64,000 nucleotides of DNA. It comes from Bradyrhizobiaceae bacterium Ga0074131 (GTDB taxonomy: Bacteria; Pseudomonadota; Alphaproteobacteria; Rhizobiales; Xanthobacteraceae). Both the position numbers and the translations under genes were made by a program. The notes under the pieces were generated by a model. It searched no databases. It saw nothing but the letters and a program-made list of their open reading frames with translations, and was not told the DNA's origin. Each line of letters starts with the position of its first letter. Within the stretch, counting starts at the first letter, position 1. Location of the stretch: assembly GCA_001464035.1 (NCBI GenBank), contig LNEC01000012.1, positions 230,038 through 294,037 on the forward strand, given 5' to 3'. Shown in pieces: positions 1 to 8,140 of the stretch.

Positions 1-26
1 GCATCAAGGTCATGCTCGGCAAATGA
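1..26 (+). CDS. Possible 3' end of a gene truncated by the window edge
   Basis: Reading from base 3, the first bases encode a short tail (IKVMLGK) ending in TGA at 24-26. Nothing upstream is visible, so neither the product nor even its reality can be established. It is listed because the next gene begins only after about 120 bases and the frame is open to the edge. Confidence 0.25.
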
Positions 27-146
27 CCGAGCCGACGGGCGTCGAACACCCATCTGAATTCCGGGATGGCGCTATTTCTTGAGCACGAGAGCATAGACGC
101 AGGCGGGAATTGCCGCTTAGCGGCCGATTGTCCGAAGGGCTGGCCG

Positions 147-575
147 ATGTACAGGATACGGGAGATCGACGGGCATGACGATGAAATCGCCGATACGCTC
201 ACCGACCTTCACCGCTTGACATTTTTCGATGGAGCTCCGATTCCGAAGTTCGACCACGGACACTGGTGGCTCGCCTTGCACGAAGCCGTCCCGATCGCCT
301 TTGCAGGAGTCGTGCCATCGACGCGCGCTCTTAATGCGGGATATTTCTGCCGGGTCGGAGTATTGAGGAAGCATCGTGGCCGCGCGTTGCAGCTGCGGCT
401 GATGCGAGCGCTGGAATCGCGAGCGCGGCGCAATGGATGGAGCTCCGTGATTTCAGACACAACTGAGAATCTTGCCTCCGCAAATAATTTTATCCGCGCG
501 GGCTACTGGTTGTACCATCCGTCATGTCCATGGGGTTACCCGAACACACTTTACTGGCGGAAGTTCATCAAGTAA
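147..575 (+). CDS. GNAT-family N-acetyltransferase
   Basis: A protein of 142 residues if translation starts at ATG 147; the frame is open from an ATG at 66, but the stretch before 147 does not look like protein of this family. The middle matches a GNAT fold: a strand pair (PIAFAGVVPSTRAL), a core strand ending YFCRVGVL, then RKHRGRALQLRLMRAL, which fits the acetyl-CoA pyrophosphate-binding loop (R/Q-x-x-G-x-A type) and helix, followed by a late ENLASANNFIRAGY motif typical of GNAT C-terminal halves. The acceptor substrate cannot be told. The gene stands alone and is followed by a strong terminator, so it is probably monocistronic or last in its unit. Confidence 0.75.
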   Translation: MYRIREIDGHDDEIADTLTDLHRLTFFDGAPIPKFDHGHWWLALHEAVPIAFAGVVPSTRALNAGYFCRVGVLRKHRGRALQLRLMRALESRARRNGWSSVISDTTENLASANNFIRAGYWLYHPSCPWGYPNTLYWRKFIK

Positions 576-612
576 GCGCGCGAACGTTCGGCTGTTCCCA
601 CGACCGCGATAC

Positions 613-645
613 GCCCGGTGGCCTGACGGCCACCGGGCCTTTTTT
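613..645 (+). terminator. Rho-independent terminator
   Basis: A perfect 11-bp stem (613-623 pairing with 628-638, GCCCGGTGGCC with GGCCACCGGGC) has a 4-base TGAC loop and is followed by six T residues at 640-645. It lies 38 bases after the GNAT stop codon and isolates that gene from the ABC transporter operon. Confidence 0.92.
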
Positions 646-873
646 GATGTCCGGGGGTCTGACTTTGTGCACCATCCAGCCGGGGTCGATCGATGACGAC
701 AGGGGGCTGGCGCACGGTTTACCTGAGACAATAACCGTGCCCGCGTCTGATCTGTGGTTTTGCTGTGCAGCAAAACGCAACCGTCGCAATTCTTTCATAC
801 GCGGCCTATACTCGGTGAACCCTTGGATATCGAATTCTTGTAGGACATCCCCTTGGAAATCGGAGCCATCAGC

Positions 874-1881
874 ATGACGAACGGCCGTTTTCTCGTGACA
901 TTACTCATGCTGTCGCTGGTGGCGCCATTGCAATCTGCCAGGGCGGCCGATGTCATCTGTTACAACTGCCCGCCCGAATGGGCGGACTGGGCCTCAATGC
1001 TCAAGGCCATCAAGACCGACCTCAACTACGATATCCCTCACGACAACAAGAATTCCGGCCAGGCGTTGGCGCAGATCCTTGCCGAGAAAAGCAATCCCGT
1101 CGGCGATATCGGATATTTCGGCGTCACCTTCGGCATGAAGGCAAAGGCTCAGGATGGACTGGAGCCTTACAAGCCCGCTAAATGGGAGCAGGTCGCCCCT
1201 GGGTTGAAGGACGCCGACGGTTACTGGACCACGATTCACTCCGGCACGCTTGGCCTGTTCGTCAACAAGGACGCGCTTGGTGGCAAACCGGTGCCGGCAT
1301 GCTGGAAGGATCTTCTAAAGCCGGACTACAAGGGCATGGTGGGTTATCTCGACCCATCGTCCGCCGCCGTCGGATATGTCGGCGCCGTCGCGATCAACCT
1401 GGCGCTCGGCGGCACCGCAACCAATTTCGATCCTGCCGTGACCTTCTTCAAGCAGCTCGGGAAGAACGATCCGATCGTGCCCAAGCAGACATCCTATGCC
1501 CGGGTGGTTTCCGGGGAGGTGCCCATCCTGCTGGACTATGATTTCAACGCCTATCGCGCCAAATACTCGGAAAAGGGGAGTTTCGAGTTCGTGATCCCGT
1601 GCGAGGGGTCCGTGGTGTTTCCGTACGTCGTTGGCCTCGTCAAGAATGCGCCGAACAGGGAAAAGGCCACAAAAGTGCTGGATTATCTCCTGTCCGACAA
1701 GGGGCAGGCGATCTGGACCAACGCCTATCTGCGTCCGGCGCGCCCGATCGAATTGCCCGAGTCCGTCAAGAATAAATTCCTGCCGGACAGCGACTATACG
1801 CGAGCCAGGAACGTCGACTGGGGCCAGATGGAAACGGTGCAAAAAGGTTTTGTTGATCGCTATCTCGCCGAGGTCCGCTGA
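874..1881 (+). CDS. ABC transporter periplasmic substrate-binding protein (family 1, Fe3+/polyamine/phosphonate type)
   Basis: Periplasmic ligand-binding component of an importer. The frame opens at TTG 853, but ATG 874 has a GGAG about 8 bases upstream and gives a clean Sec signal peptide (MTNGRFLVTLLML... cleavage near SARA-AD, about residue 24), so it is preferred; the protein is then 335 residues. The mature part has the look of extracellular solute-binding proteins that serve ABC systems for iron(III), polyamines or 2-aminoethylphosphonate. The next gene starts on the last base of the stop codon (TGATG), so the two are translationally coupled. The ligand is not determined by sequence; the phosphodiesterase at the end of the operon hints at a phosphorus compound. 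Confidence 0.9.
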   Translation: MTNGRFLVTLLMLSLVAPLQSARAADVICYNCPPEWADWASMLKAIKTDLNYDIPHDNKNSGQALAQILAEKSNPVGDIGYFGVTFGMKAKAQDGLEPYKPAKWEQVAPGLKDADGYWTTIHSGTLGLFVNKDALGGKPVPACWKDLLKPDYKGMVGYLDPSSAAVGYVGAVAINLALGGTATNFDPAVTFFKQLGKNDPIVPKQTSYARVVSGEVPILLDYDFNAYRAKYSEKGSFEFVIPCEGSVVFPYVVGLVKNAPNREKATKVLDYLLSDKGQAIWTNAYLRPARPIELPESVKNKFLPDSDYTRARNVDWGQMETVQKGFVDRYLAEVR

Positions 1882-2735
1882 TGCAGTATGGTGCCCCGGG
1901 CCAGGGGCGCCATTTCTTCATGCCGCATAGAACTTTCGTTTGGCTGTGTCTGCTGCCGCTCGCCGTGCTGACGGCGGCGTTCTTTCTGTTGCCGATGGCA
2001 AGGCTGGTCGTGACCGGAGCCGAGGGCCCGCAAGGGTTGGCCGGATATCTGGCCATCCTGGTCGAGCCGCGTTATCGCGCCACCCTGATCAACACCGTTC
2101 TGCTGTCGGCAGCGACCACGATCGTCACGCTCATCATCGCCACGGTGGCGGGAATGTTCCTGCAGCGTCATCGCTTTCCCGGCCGCGCCGTGCTGATCGC
2201 GATGTTGACCTTTCCGCTGGCTTTTCCCGGCGTGGTTGTGGGATTCCTGATTATCCTGCTCGCGGGACGCCAAGGCCTGATCGGGGATCTCTCGAACCGC
2301 TTGTTCGGCGAGAAGCTGGTCTTCGCCTATTCGATCTTCGGGCTCTTTCTCGGCTACCTCTATTTCTCGATCCCGCGCGTCATTCTCACTATCATGGCTG
2401 CGGTCCAGAAACTTGACGTGGGCCTGGAAGAGGCCGCGCGTTCGCTCGGCGCCAGCCCCTGGGCCGTGCAGCGCGACGTGGTGCTGCCGGCGCTGGGGCC
2501 CGCGTTCGTGGCCTCGGGTGCGATCGCTTTTGCGACCGCGATGGGCGCATTCGGCACGGCGTTCACGCTGGCAACCAACATCGATGTGCTGCCGATGCTG
2601 ATCTACACCGAGTTTACGCTTGCCGCGAATTTCGCCACTTCGGCCGCGCTGTCGGTCGGGCTCGGGATCATCGCCTGGGCCATTCTGGCGCTTGCCCGCT
2701 CCTTCAGCGGCAGCGCCGTCGCGGCGGCTGGGTGA
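1881..2735 (+). CDS. ABC transporter permease, first subunit
   Basis: Inner-membrane subunit with about six hydrophobic segments. The sequence around residues 185-200 (EEAARSLGASPWAVQRD) is the EAA loop that docks on the ATPase. ATG 1881 overlaps the stop of the binding-protein gene by one base and has GAGG seven bases upstream; an alternative ATG at 1920 would remove 13 residues. It pairs with the following permease to make a heterodimeric pore, as in polyamine-, iron- and 2-aminoethylphosphonate-type importers. Confidence 0.9.
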   Translation: MQYGAPGQGRHFFMPHRTFVWLCLLPLAVLTAAFFLLPMARLVVTGAEGPQGLAGYLAILVEPRYRATLINTVLLSAATTIVTLIIATVAGMFLQRHRFPGRAVLIAMLTFPLAFPGVVVGFLIILLAGRQGLIGDLSNRLFGEKLVFAYSIFGLFLGYLYFSIPRVILTIMAAVQKLDVGLEEAARSLGASPWAVQRDVVLPALGPAFVASGAIAFATAMGAFGTAFTLATNIDVLPMLIYTEFTLAANFATSAALSVGLGIIAWAILALARSFSGSAVAAAG

Positions 2736-2739
2736 AACC

Positions 2740-3525
2740 ATGCGCGATCGCCTGATCTTCACCGGCCAACTCGTGTTTACATTGCTTGTCGCTGCCTTCC
2801 TGATGGCGCCCGCGATCCTGTCGATCTCGGCCGGGGTCACGGTGAACTACTTCCGCGGGATATCCTCGGGCGTGACGTTGCAGTGGGTGTTTCAGGTCTG
2901 GGAGCTCTATGCCGCCACGATCCTGCTCTCATTTGTGATCGCATTCGCAACGCTCGCGGTGACGCTGGTCGCCGGCGTTCCCGCGGCTTATGCTCTGCAC
3001 GTGCGGGGAGGGCGGTTCTCGCGCATTGTCGAGGAAATCATCACTCTGCCGCTGGCAATCCCCGGGCTTGCGATCGCGCTGGCGCTGCTGTTTACCTATC
3101 AAGGTTTCAGCGATTTTCGCCGTTCATGGCTGTTCATCCTCACCGGTCACGTCATCTTCACGATGCCGTTCATGGTGCGGTCCGTGATGGCAGTGTTCGC
3201 GACCATCGATATCAAGACCCTGGACGAGGGCGCGGCTTCGCTGGGCGCTTCGCCGTGGCGTCGCTTTCGCGACGTAATCGTTCCCAACGCGTTACCCGGG
3301 ATACTTGCGGGTTCGCTGATGGTCGTCACGCTATCGCTGGGCGAATTCAATCTGACCTGGATGCTGCATACACCCCTGACCAAGACGCTGCCCATTGGTC
3401 TTGCGGACAGTTATGCATCGATGCGGCTGGAAGTTGCCTCGGCCTATACTCTGATTTTCTTTGTCATGATCATTCCGCTTCTCGTCGCAATGCAGATGTT
3501 TGCCGATAGGGAGCATCAAAGCTGA
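2740..3525 (+). CDS. ABC transporter permease, second subunit
   Basis: Second inner-membrane subunit, 261 residues from ATG 2740, which lies four bases after the previous stop codon. The frame is open further upstream (to 2620), but that part is an out-of-frame reading of the first permease. It has about six membrane segments and an EAA loop (DEGAASLGASPWRRFRD) near residues 160-176. It belongs to the same co-transcribed importer as its neighbours. Confidence 0.92.
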   Translation: MRDRLIFTGQLVFTLLVAAFLMAPAILSISAGVTVNYFRGISSGVTLQWVFQVWELYAATILLSFVIAFATLAVTLVAGVPAAYALHVRGGRFSRIVEEIITLPLAIPGLAIALALLFTYQGFSDFRRSWLFILTGHVIFTMPFMVRSVMAVFATIDIKTLDEGAASLGASPWRRFRDVIVPNALPGILAGSLMVVTLSLGEFNLTWMLHTPLTKTLPIGLADSYASMRLEVASAYTLIFFVMIIPLLVAMQMFADREHQS

Positions 3526-3551
3526 GCGAGCCTGCCGGACATGGCGCGTCG

Positions 3552-4583
3552 GTGCGCATCGAGAGCTGCGGCAAGACGTTTGCCGACGGTACGCGCGCGC
3601 TCGAGCCCGCCACACTCGACATCGCGCGTGGCGAAACGCTGGTGCTTCTCGGCCCCTCCGGCTGTGGCAAGACCACCATGCTGCGCATCATTGCCGGGCT
3701 GGAGTTGCCGGATGCCGGGGGCCGGGTACTGTTCGACGGCAACGACATGACATCGGTGCCGATCGAGCGGCGCAATGTCGGCATGGTGTTCCAGTCCTAC
3801 GCGCTGTTCCCCAACATGAGCGTTGCCGACAATATCGGCTACGGCCTAAGAATCCGGGGCATGGCAAGGCAAGAACGCGCAGCGCGTGTCGCCGAACTGG
3901 TGGCGCTCACCAATATTTCGGGGCTCGAGAACCGCCGGGTGGATCAACTCTCCGGCGGCCAGCGGCAGCGCGTGGCGCTGGCGCGGGCGGTGGCAGTCCG
4001 GCCGGGCATCCTGCTGCTCGACGAGCCCCTGACCGCACTCGACGCAGCGCTTCGCGATCGGTTGCGCGGCGAGCTCAACCGTCTGCTGCGCGCACTCGGC
4101 ATCACCACCATCTATGTCACCCACGATCAGTCCGAGGCCATGGAGCTCGGTGACCGCATCGTGGTCATGGAGAAGGGGGCGATTGCGCAGATCGGCACGC
4201 CGCGCGAAATCTATTTCATGCCGAAGAATCGCTTCGTGGCGGAATTCATAGGCGCCGCAAATATCGTCGAGGCGCCTGTCGAGAACGGCCATCTTGTCCT
4301 GCCCGGCGGGCGGCAGCCGATCGGTGGCGGCGCAAGCCGCGCGGCCGCAGTCGCCATGATCCGTCCCGAGACGATCTGGATTGTTGCAGAAGGAGGCGCG
4401 CCGCTCTCGGGGATTATCGACAGCGTGAGCTTCATCGGCGACCGGCAGCGCATGGTGGTCAGCGGTGCGTCGGATAAGCTTCTCACGATCGATGCGCCTA
4501 ACACCATCAAGGCTCAGCCCGGCGAACGGATCGGACTCCTGATCACCCCGGAGGCCGTCCGTCTGTTGCCAGCGGAAAACTGA
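3552..4583 (+). CDS. ABC transporter ATP-binding protein
   Basis: Cytoplasmic ATPase of the importer. From GTG 3552 it has 343 residues with Walker A GPSGCGKTT at 34-42, a Q-loop (MVFQSYALFPN), signature LSGGQRQR at 133-140, Walker B ILLLDEP at 153-159 and the switch histidine in YVTHDQ. The C-terminal 110 residues match a TOBE-type regulatory domain. The start is uncertain. GTG 3552 has no clear ribosome-binding site, whereas an in-frame CTG at 3522 overlaps the upstream stop (CTGA) and is preceded by AGGGAG at a good distance. That would add ten residues and give the coupling seen elsewhere in the operon. Confidence 0.92.
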   Translation: MRIESCGKTFADGTRALEPATLDIARGETLVLLGPSGCGKTTMLRIIAGLELPDAGGRVLFDGNDMTSVPIERRNVGMVFQSYALFPNMSVADNIGYGLRIRGMARQERAARVAELVALTNISGLENRRVDQLSGGQRQRVALARAVAVRPGILLLDEPLTALDAALRDRLRGELNRLLRALGITTIYVTHDQSEAMELGDRIVVMEKGAIAQIGTPREIYFMPKNRFVAEFIGAANIVEAPVENGHLVLPGGRQPIGGGASRAAAVAMIRPETIWIVAEGGAPLSGIIDSVSFIGDRQRMVVSGASDKLLTIDAPNTIKAQPGERIGLLITPEAVRLLPAEN

Positions 4584-4591
4584 TAAGTCAG

Positions 4592-5428
4592 ATGACCCCA
4601 AAACCCGTCCTCATCGCGCAGATTTCGGATCTGCACATCAAACTCCCGGGCCAATTGGCTTACGGACGCGTCGATACGGCAGTGGCGCTTGAGCGCTGTG
4701 TGGCCGCTTTGAACAAATTCCGGCCAAGGCCGGACATCGTCGTAATCTCCGGCGATCTTGCTGATACGCCGACGGTTGGGGAATATGAGTATCTCAAACG
4801 CCTGCTGGGACCGCTCAAACTGCCGTTCGTCAGCATTCCCGGAAATCACGATTCGCGCGAGATGATGCGCGACGCGCTTCCGCAGACCTATGCCTCCTCA
4901 ACGGGGCCGCTCAACCAGCGAGTCGAAGTCAACGGGCTCGATCTTGTGCTGCTGGATTCGAGCGTGCACGGAAAGCCGCATGGCGAACTCGATGTGCCGA
5001 CCCTGCAATGGCTCGACGCAACATTGGCATCCTCGGATGGCCGGCCCGCGCTGTTGTTCCTGCACCATCCGCCATTCATGGCCGGCATCTGGCACATGGA
5101 CAGGCAGAACCTCCTCAATGCCGCCGAACTGGCGGCGGTCGTCAGGCGCCATCGGCGCGTGCAGTTGATCGCAACAGGGCACGTTCATCGCGCTACCCTT
5201 ACGATGTTCGCCGGCGTCCCGACCACCATCTGTCCTGCCCCCAATCACGCGGTCGACCTTGATCTGGCGCAGTTGCGACAGCCGTCGTTCAAGGTGGAGC
5301 CGGCGGCTTTTCATCTTCATAGCTGGTTTCGTGGCGAGGGGTTTGGCAACGTCGTTACTCATCAGGTACCGGTCGGCAATTTTGATGGGCCGCATCCGTT
5401 CTTCGGGCCGGACGGGAAATTGCTCTAA
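4592..5428 (+). CDS. Metallophosphoesterase (class III cyclic-nucleotide phosphodiesterase / GpdQ-like)
   Basis: A 278-residue enzyme with the complete binuclear metal set: DLH near residues 12-14, GDLAD near 51, GNHDSRE near 83-89, LHHPP near 154 and GHVHR near 197. This D-x-H / GD / GNHD / H / GHxH pattern defines the family that includes CpdA (cAMP phosphodiesterase) and GpdQ (glycerophosphodiesterase). It starts eight bases after the ATPase gene and is the last gene of the importer operon, so it may cleave the imported compound or its product. cAMP hydrolysis is the alternative; the sequence does not decide. Confidence 0.85.
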   Translation: MTPKPVLIAQISDLHIKLPGQLAYGRVDTAVALERCVAALNKFRPRPDIVVISGDLADTPTVGEYEYLKRLLGPLKLPFVSIPGNHDSREMMRDALPQTYASSTGPLNQRVEVNGLDLVLLDSSVHGKPHGELDVPTLQWLDATLASSDGRPALLFLHHPPFMAGIWHMDRQNLLNAAELAAVVRRHRRVQLIATGHVHRATLTMFAGVPTTICPAPNHAVDLDLAQLRQPSFKVEPAAFHLHSWFRGEGFGNVVTHQVPVGNFDGPHPFFGPDGKLL

Positions 5429-5561
5429 GCCGGGCCGGGGCGCGTCATTGGACTCGCTGTCGACAGCCGGGTCGATGACGCCGGGTTGCATAGGTGCATG
5501 AGTTGACTTTGAAATCCGGCCGGCTGCAAATGCCGGCAACGATTTCGCGGAAGGAAACATC

Positions 5562-6792
5562 ATGGCTGACGCCTGGATCATCGACGCATGCAGAACGCCG
5601 CGGGGCATTGGCAAGGCCGGCAAGGGCGCGTTGGCAGGCATTCATCCGCAGCAGCTCGGCGCGGCAGTGTTGCGGGCGTTGGTCGGTCGCACAGGGATCG
5701 ATACCGCCGACGTCGAAGATATCGTCTGGGGCACCAGTTCCCAGCGGGGGCCGCAGAGCGGCGATCTCGGCCGGATGTCGGCGCTCGACGCCGGCTATGA
5801 CGTTCGCACCAGCGGCGTCACGCTCGATCGCTTCTGTGGTTCCGGCATAACCAGCGTCAACATGGCGGCCGCCTCCATTATGGCGGGCTTCGAGGACCTC
5901 GTAATCGCGGGCGGTACAGAGATGATGTCCATGGAGGGACGCCGCGGCGAGGGGCCGTTGATGATGGACGCCGGCAATCTTCGCTTGCGGGCCCGGCACC
6001 CGCAGTCGCATCAGGGCGTCTGCGCGGACGCCGTTGCGACGCTCGAAGGCATCACGCGGCAGGATGTTGACAGGCTTGGTTTCGAGAGCCAGCAGAAGGC
6101 CGCCGCGGCCATCAACGCCGGCTATTTCAACAAGAGTCTGATTCCGGTTTGCCGCGAGGACGGCAGCCTCGCGCTGGACCGCGAGGAATATCCGAGGCCG
6201 CAGACCTCGCTCGAAGGGCTGGCCGCTCTCAAGCCGGCCTTTACGACGGTGGCGGATCATCCGCTCGATGATAAGGGGACGACTTACCGCAGCCTGATCC
6301 TGCAAGAATATCCCGACCTCGAGATCGATTTCATGCATCACGCCGGCAATTCATCCGGTGTGGTCGACGGCTCGGCGGCCATCCTGCTGGCATCGCCGAA
6401 CTATGCCAAGGCCCACGGCCTGAAGCCGCGCGCGCGTTGTCGCGATGGCGAATATGGGCGACTCACCCACGTTGATGCTCGACGCCCCCGTCCCGGCGGC
6501 GCGCAAGGTGCTGGCCAAGGCCGGCCTAAAGCTGGATGACATCGATCTCTTCGAAATCAACGAGGCTTTCGCGGTCGTGACCGAGAAATTCATCAGGGAC
6601 CTCGCAATCGACCGCGCCAAGGTCAATGTCAATGGCGGTTCAATCGCTCTCGGTCACCCCATCGGCGCAACCGGTTCGATCCTGATCGGGACTATTCTCG
6701 ACGAACTTGAGCGTCGTGACCTCAAGCGCGGTCTTGCGACCATGTGCGCCGCCGGCGGCATGGCGCCGGCAATCATCATCGAGCGCATTTAG
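5562..6792 (+). pseudogene. Thiolase (acetyl-CoA acyltransferase) with internal frameshift
   Basis: Two frames together make one thiolase of about 410 residues. The first (ATG 5562, AAGGAAA upstream) carries the active-site cysteine in DRFCGSGITS and runs on to a stop at 6539. The correct C-terminal half, with the histidine of GHPIGATGS and the second cysteine of CAAGGM, continues in the next frame to 6792. The break lies in a (CG)5 run at 6427-6436. One more CG would restore K-P-R-A-R-V-V-A-M and the whole reading frame, so the lesion is best read as a 2-bp deletion in a dinucleotide repeat, either a real mutation or a sequencing error. The intact enzyme would cleave 3-ketoacyl-CoA or condense acyl-CoA. 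Confidence 0.85.
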
Positions 6793-6831
6793 CCGGGGAG
6801 CGCGGCAAGGCTGGCGAACGGTCTAAGCGCT

Positions 6832-7560
6832 TCAACTCGCCTTGGCCATATCTTCGTCTTCCGGCGAGTTGAGATACATGCCGGACATAGTATCGACCCA
6901 GCACAGGTGATCGTGGACCTTCTTGACGCCGGTGATGTTCTCGGCAGCAACCACAGCGGCCTGCCGTGAACGCTCCTCGGTGATGACGCCGCTCAGATGG
7001 ACAATGCCGTCGCGCACGATGACGGTCAGGCCGAAGGGACACCAGTCGTTCTTCTCAAGAGCGTCGATTATACGGTTACGAATGTGGTCATCGTCGGCGG
7101 TCGGATCGGATACCTGACGGGCAAGGCTGGCAACCGCCTGCAACAGGTTGGCTCGAGACACGATGCCCACGATTTTTTCCCCCCGCATCACCGGTAGCCG
7201 CTTGACGTTGTTGTTTTCCATGCGCTGAACAATGTCCTCTAGCGGGGTATCTTCCGTGACGGTAACCGGCTGCTGGGTCATGATCTCGGCCACCTTGCTA
7301 CCATGCGCCTGAATGAAATCGGTTGCCGCCGCGCCTGGGCCGAGAATGAACTTCAGGAACCGGCCCCGCTTGCGCTGGGTACCGATTTCGCCACGGCGGA
7401 TAAAATCTCCCTCCGAGACGATGCCGACCAGTTTGCCTGACGCGTCGACCACCGGCAGACCGCTGACGTGCTTTTGAAGCATGGTGTTGGCGGCTTCGAG
7501 AACCGTGGTTTCCGGCGTGACGGTGATGACAGGCCGGGTCATGATCTGGTGGGCGCGCAT
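6832..7560 (-). CDS. CBS-pair and BON domain protein
   Basis: A 242-residue cytoplasmic protein with two CBS domains (about 5-58 and 90-145) that typically bind adenine nucleotides, followed by a BON domain (about 155-222). ATG 7560 is preceded by GGAGG at an ideal distance; a GTG at 7572 is possible but worse. The gene faces away from phasin-phaC across an FNR/FixK palindrome. A -10-like TAATCT (7606-7601 on this strand) lies 21 bases from the palindrome, so it is probably activated at low oxygen. CBS-BON proteins of this kind are usually energy or redox sensors; the partner is unknown. Confidence 0.9.
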   Translation of the reverse strand: MRAHQIMTRPVITVTPETTVLEAANTMLQKHVSGLPVVDASGKLVGIVSEGDFIRRGEIGTQRKRGRFLKFILGPGAAATDFIQAHGSKVAEIMTQQPVTVTEDTPLEDIVQRMENNNVKRLPVMRGEKIVGIVSRANLLQAVASLARQVSDPTADDDHIRNRIIDALEKNDWCPFGLTVIVRDGIVHLSGVITEERSRQAAVVAAENITGVKKVHDHLCWVDTMSGMYLNSPEDEDMAKAS

Positions 7561-7627
7561 GGAGGCCTCCACGAGGTTCGAGATTGAACGCTATTTTGAA
7601 AGATTATTCCGACCGCAGTGCTGTAAT

Positions 7628-7641
7628 TTGACTCAGGTCAA
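7628..7641. promoter_or_regulatory. FNR/FixK operator (perfect TTGAC-N4-GTCAA palindrome)
   Basis: TTGACTCAGGTCAA lies between the CBS-BON gene (left) and the phasin gene (right). On the left a -10-like hexamer follows after 21 bases, the spacing of a class II activator centred near -41.5. The box centre is 74.5 bases from the CBS-BON start and 55.5 from the phasin start. Confidence 0.85.
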
Positions 7642-7689
7642 GGGAGTGGAGCTTGATGCAGCTCAATGTGCGCCCCGGGACAAGGTCGT

Positions 7690-8085
7690 ATGATGCAAAA
7701 TGACGCAGAATTGGAGTTCACCGTGCCTGAATTAACCGAGCCGGCTGTCGCGATCATCGAGCAGTCCGCAGCTGACGCTGTGGCGCGATTGGCCAACGCG
7801 AACAAGCACGCGTTGGACTTCATGATGGGCACACAGAGGGTGGTGCTTGAGGAGGTCGTATTTGCGAGCAACGAGTTGCTCGACCGGGCGAAAACCGAGA
7901 CGCACCTACTCGCCGAATTTATTTCGAAGATGGCCGGATCGCATTCGGTCAAGGATCTGAAAACCATGTACCAGGAGTGCGGCCAGCATCAGATCGATTT
8001 CATCCGAAGGGACAGCGATCGGCTCTTCAAGCACGGCGAGCGGATGATCGAAGCCACAGCGAAGCTGTTCAGACCCGAGAGCTGA
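7690..8085 (+). CDS. Phasin-family protein (PHA granule-associated)
   Basis: A 131-residue, largely helical protein (ATG 7690 or the adjacent ATG 7693) with the heptad-like amphipathic character of phasins: a long helix through ALDFMMGTQRVVLEEV and LAEFISKMAG, then KTMYQECGQHQIDFIRRD, which resembles phasin_2-type domains. It precedes the PHA synthase by 55 bases and should coat polyhydroxyalkanoate granules. The FNR/FixK palindrome 49 bases upstream suggests induction under oxygen limitation together with phaC. Assignment rests on sequence style plus context. Confidence 0.8.
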   Translation: MMQNDAELEFTVPELTEPAVAIIEQSAADAVARLANANKHALDFMMGTQRVVLEEVVFASNELLDRAKTETHLLAEFISKMAGSHSVKDLKTMYQECGQHQIDFIRRDSDRLFKHGERMIEATAKLFRPES

Positions 8086-8140
8086 TCTATTTTCCGGCAG
8101 TCGTGGATCTGAAACCCGACTATCTCTCCAAAGGAAGAGA

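Noticed and set aside
1860..2840. A 326-codon frame on the minus strand
   Set aside because: Antisense to the ABC permease; rich in Arg, Gln, His and Glu without hydrophobic core.
5504..5517. TTGA half-site (TTGACTTTGAAATC) upstream of the thiolase
   Set aside because: No TCAA half at the right distance.
6427..6540. Programmed frameshift in the thiolase
   Set aside because: No slippery heptamer or downstream structure is apparent; a missing CG unit explains it more simply.
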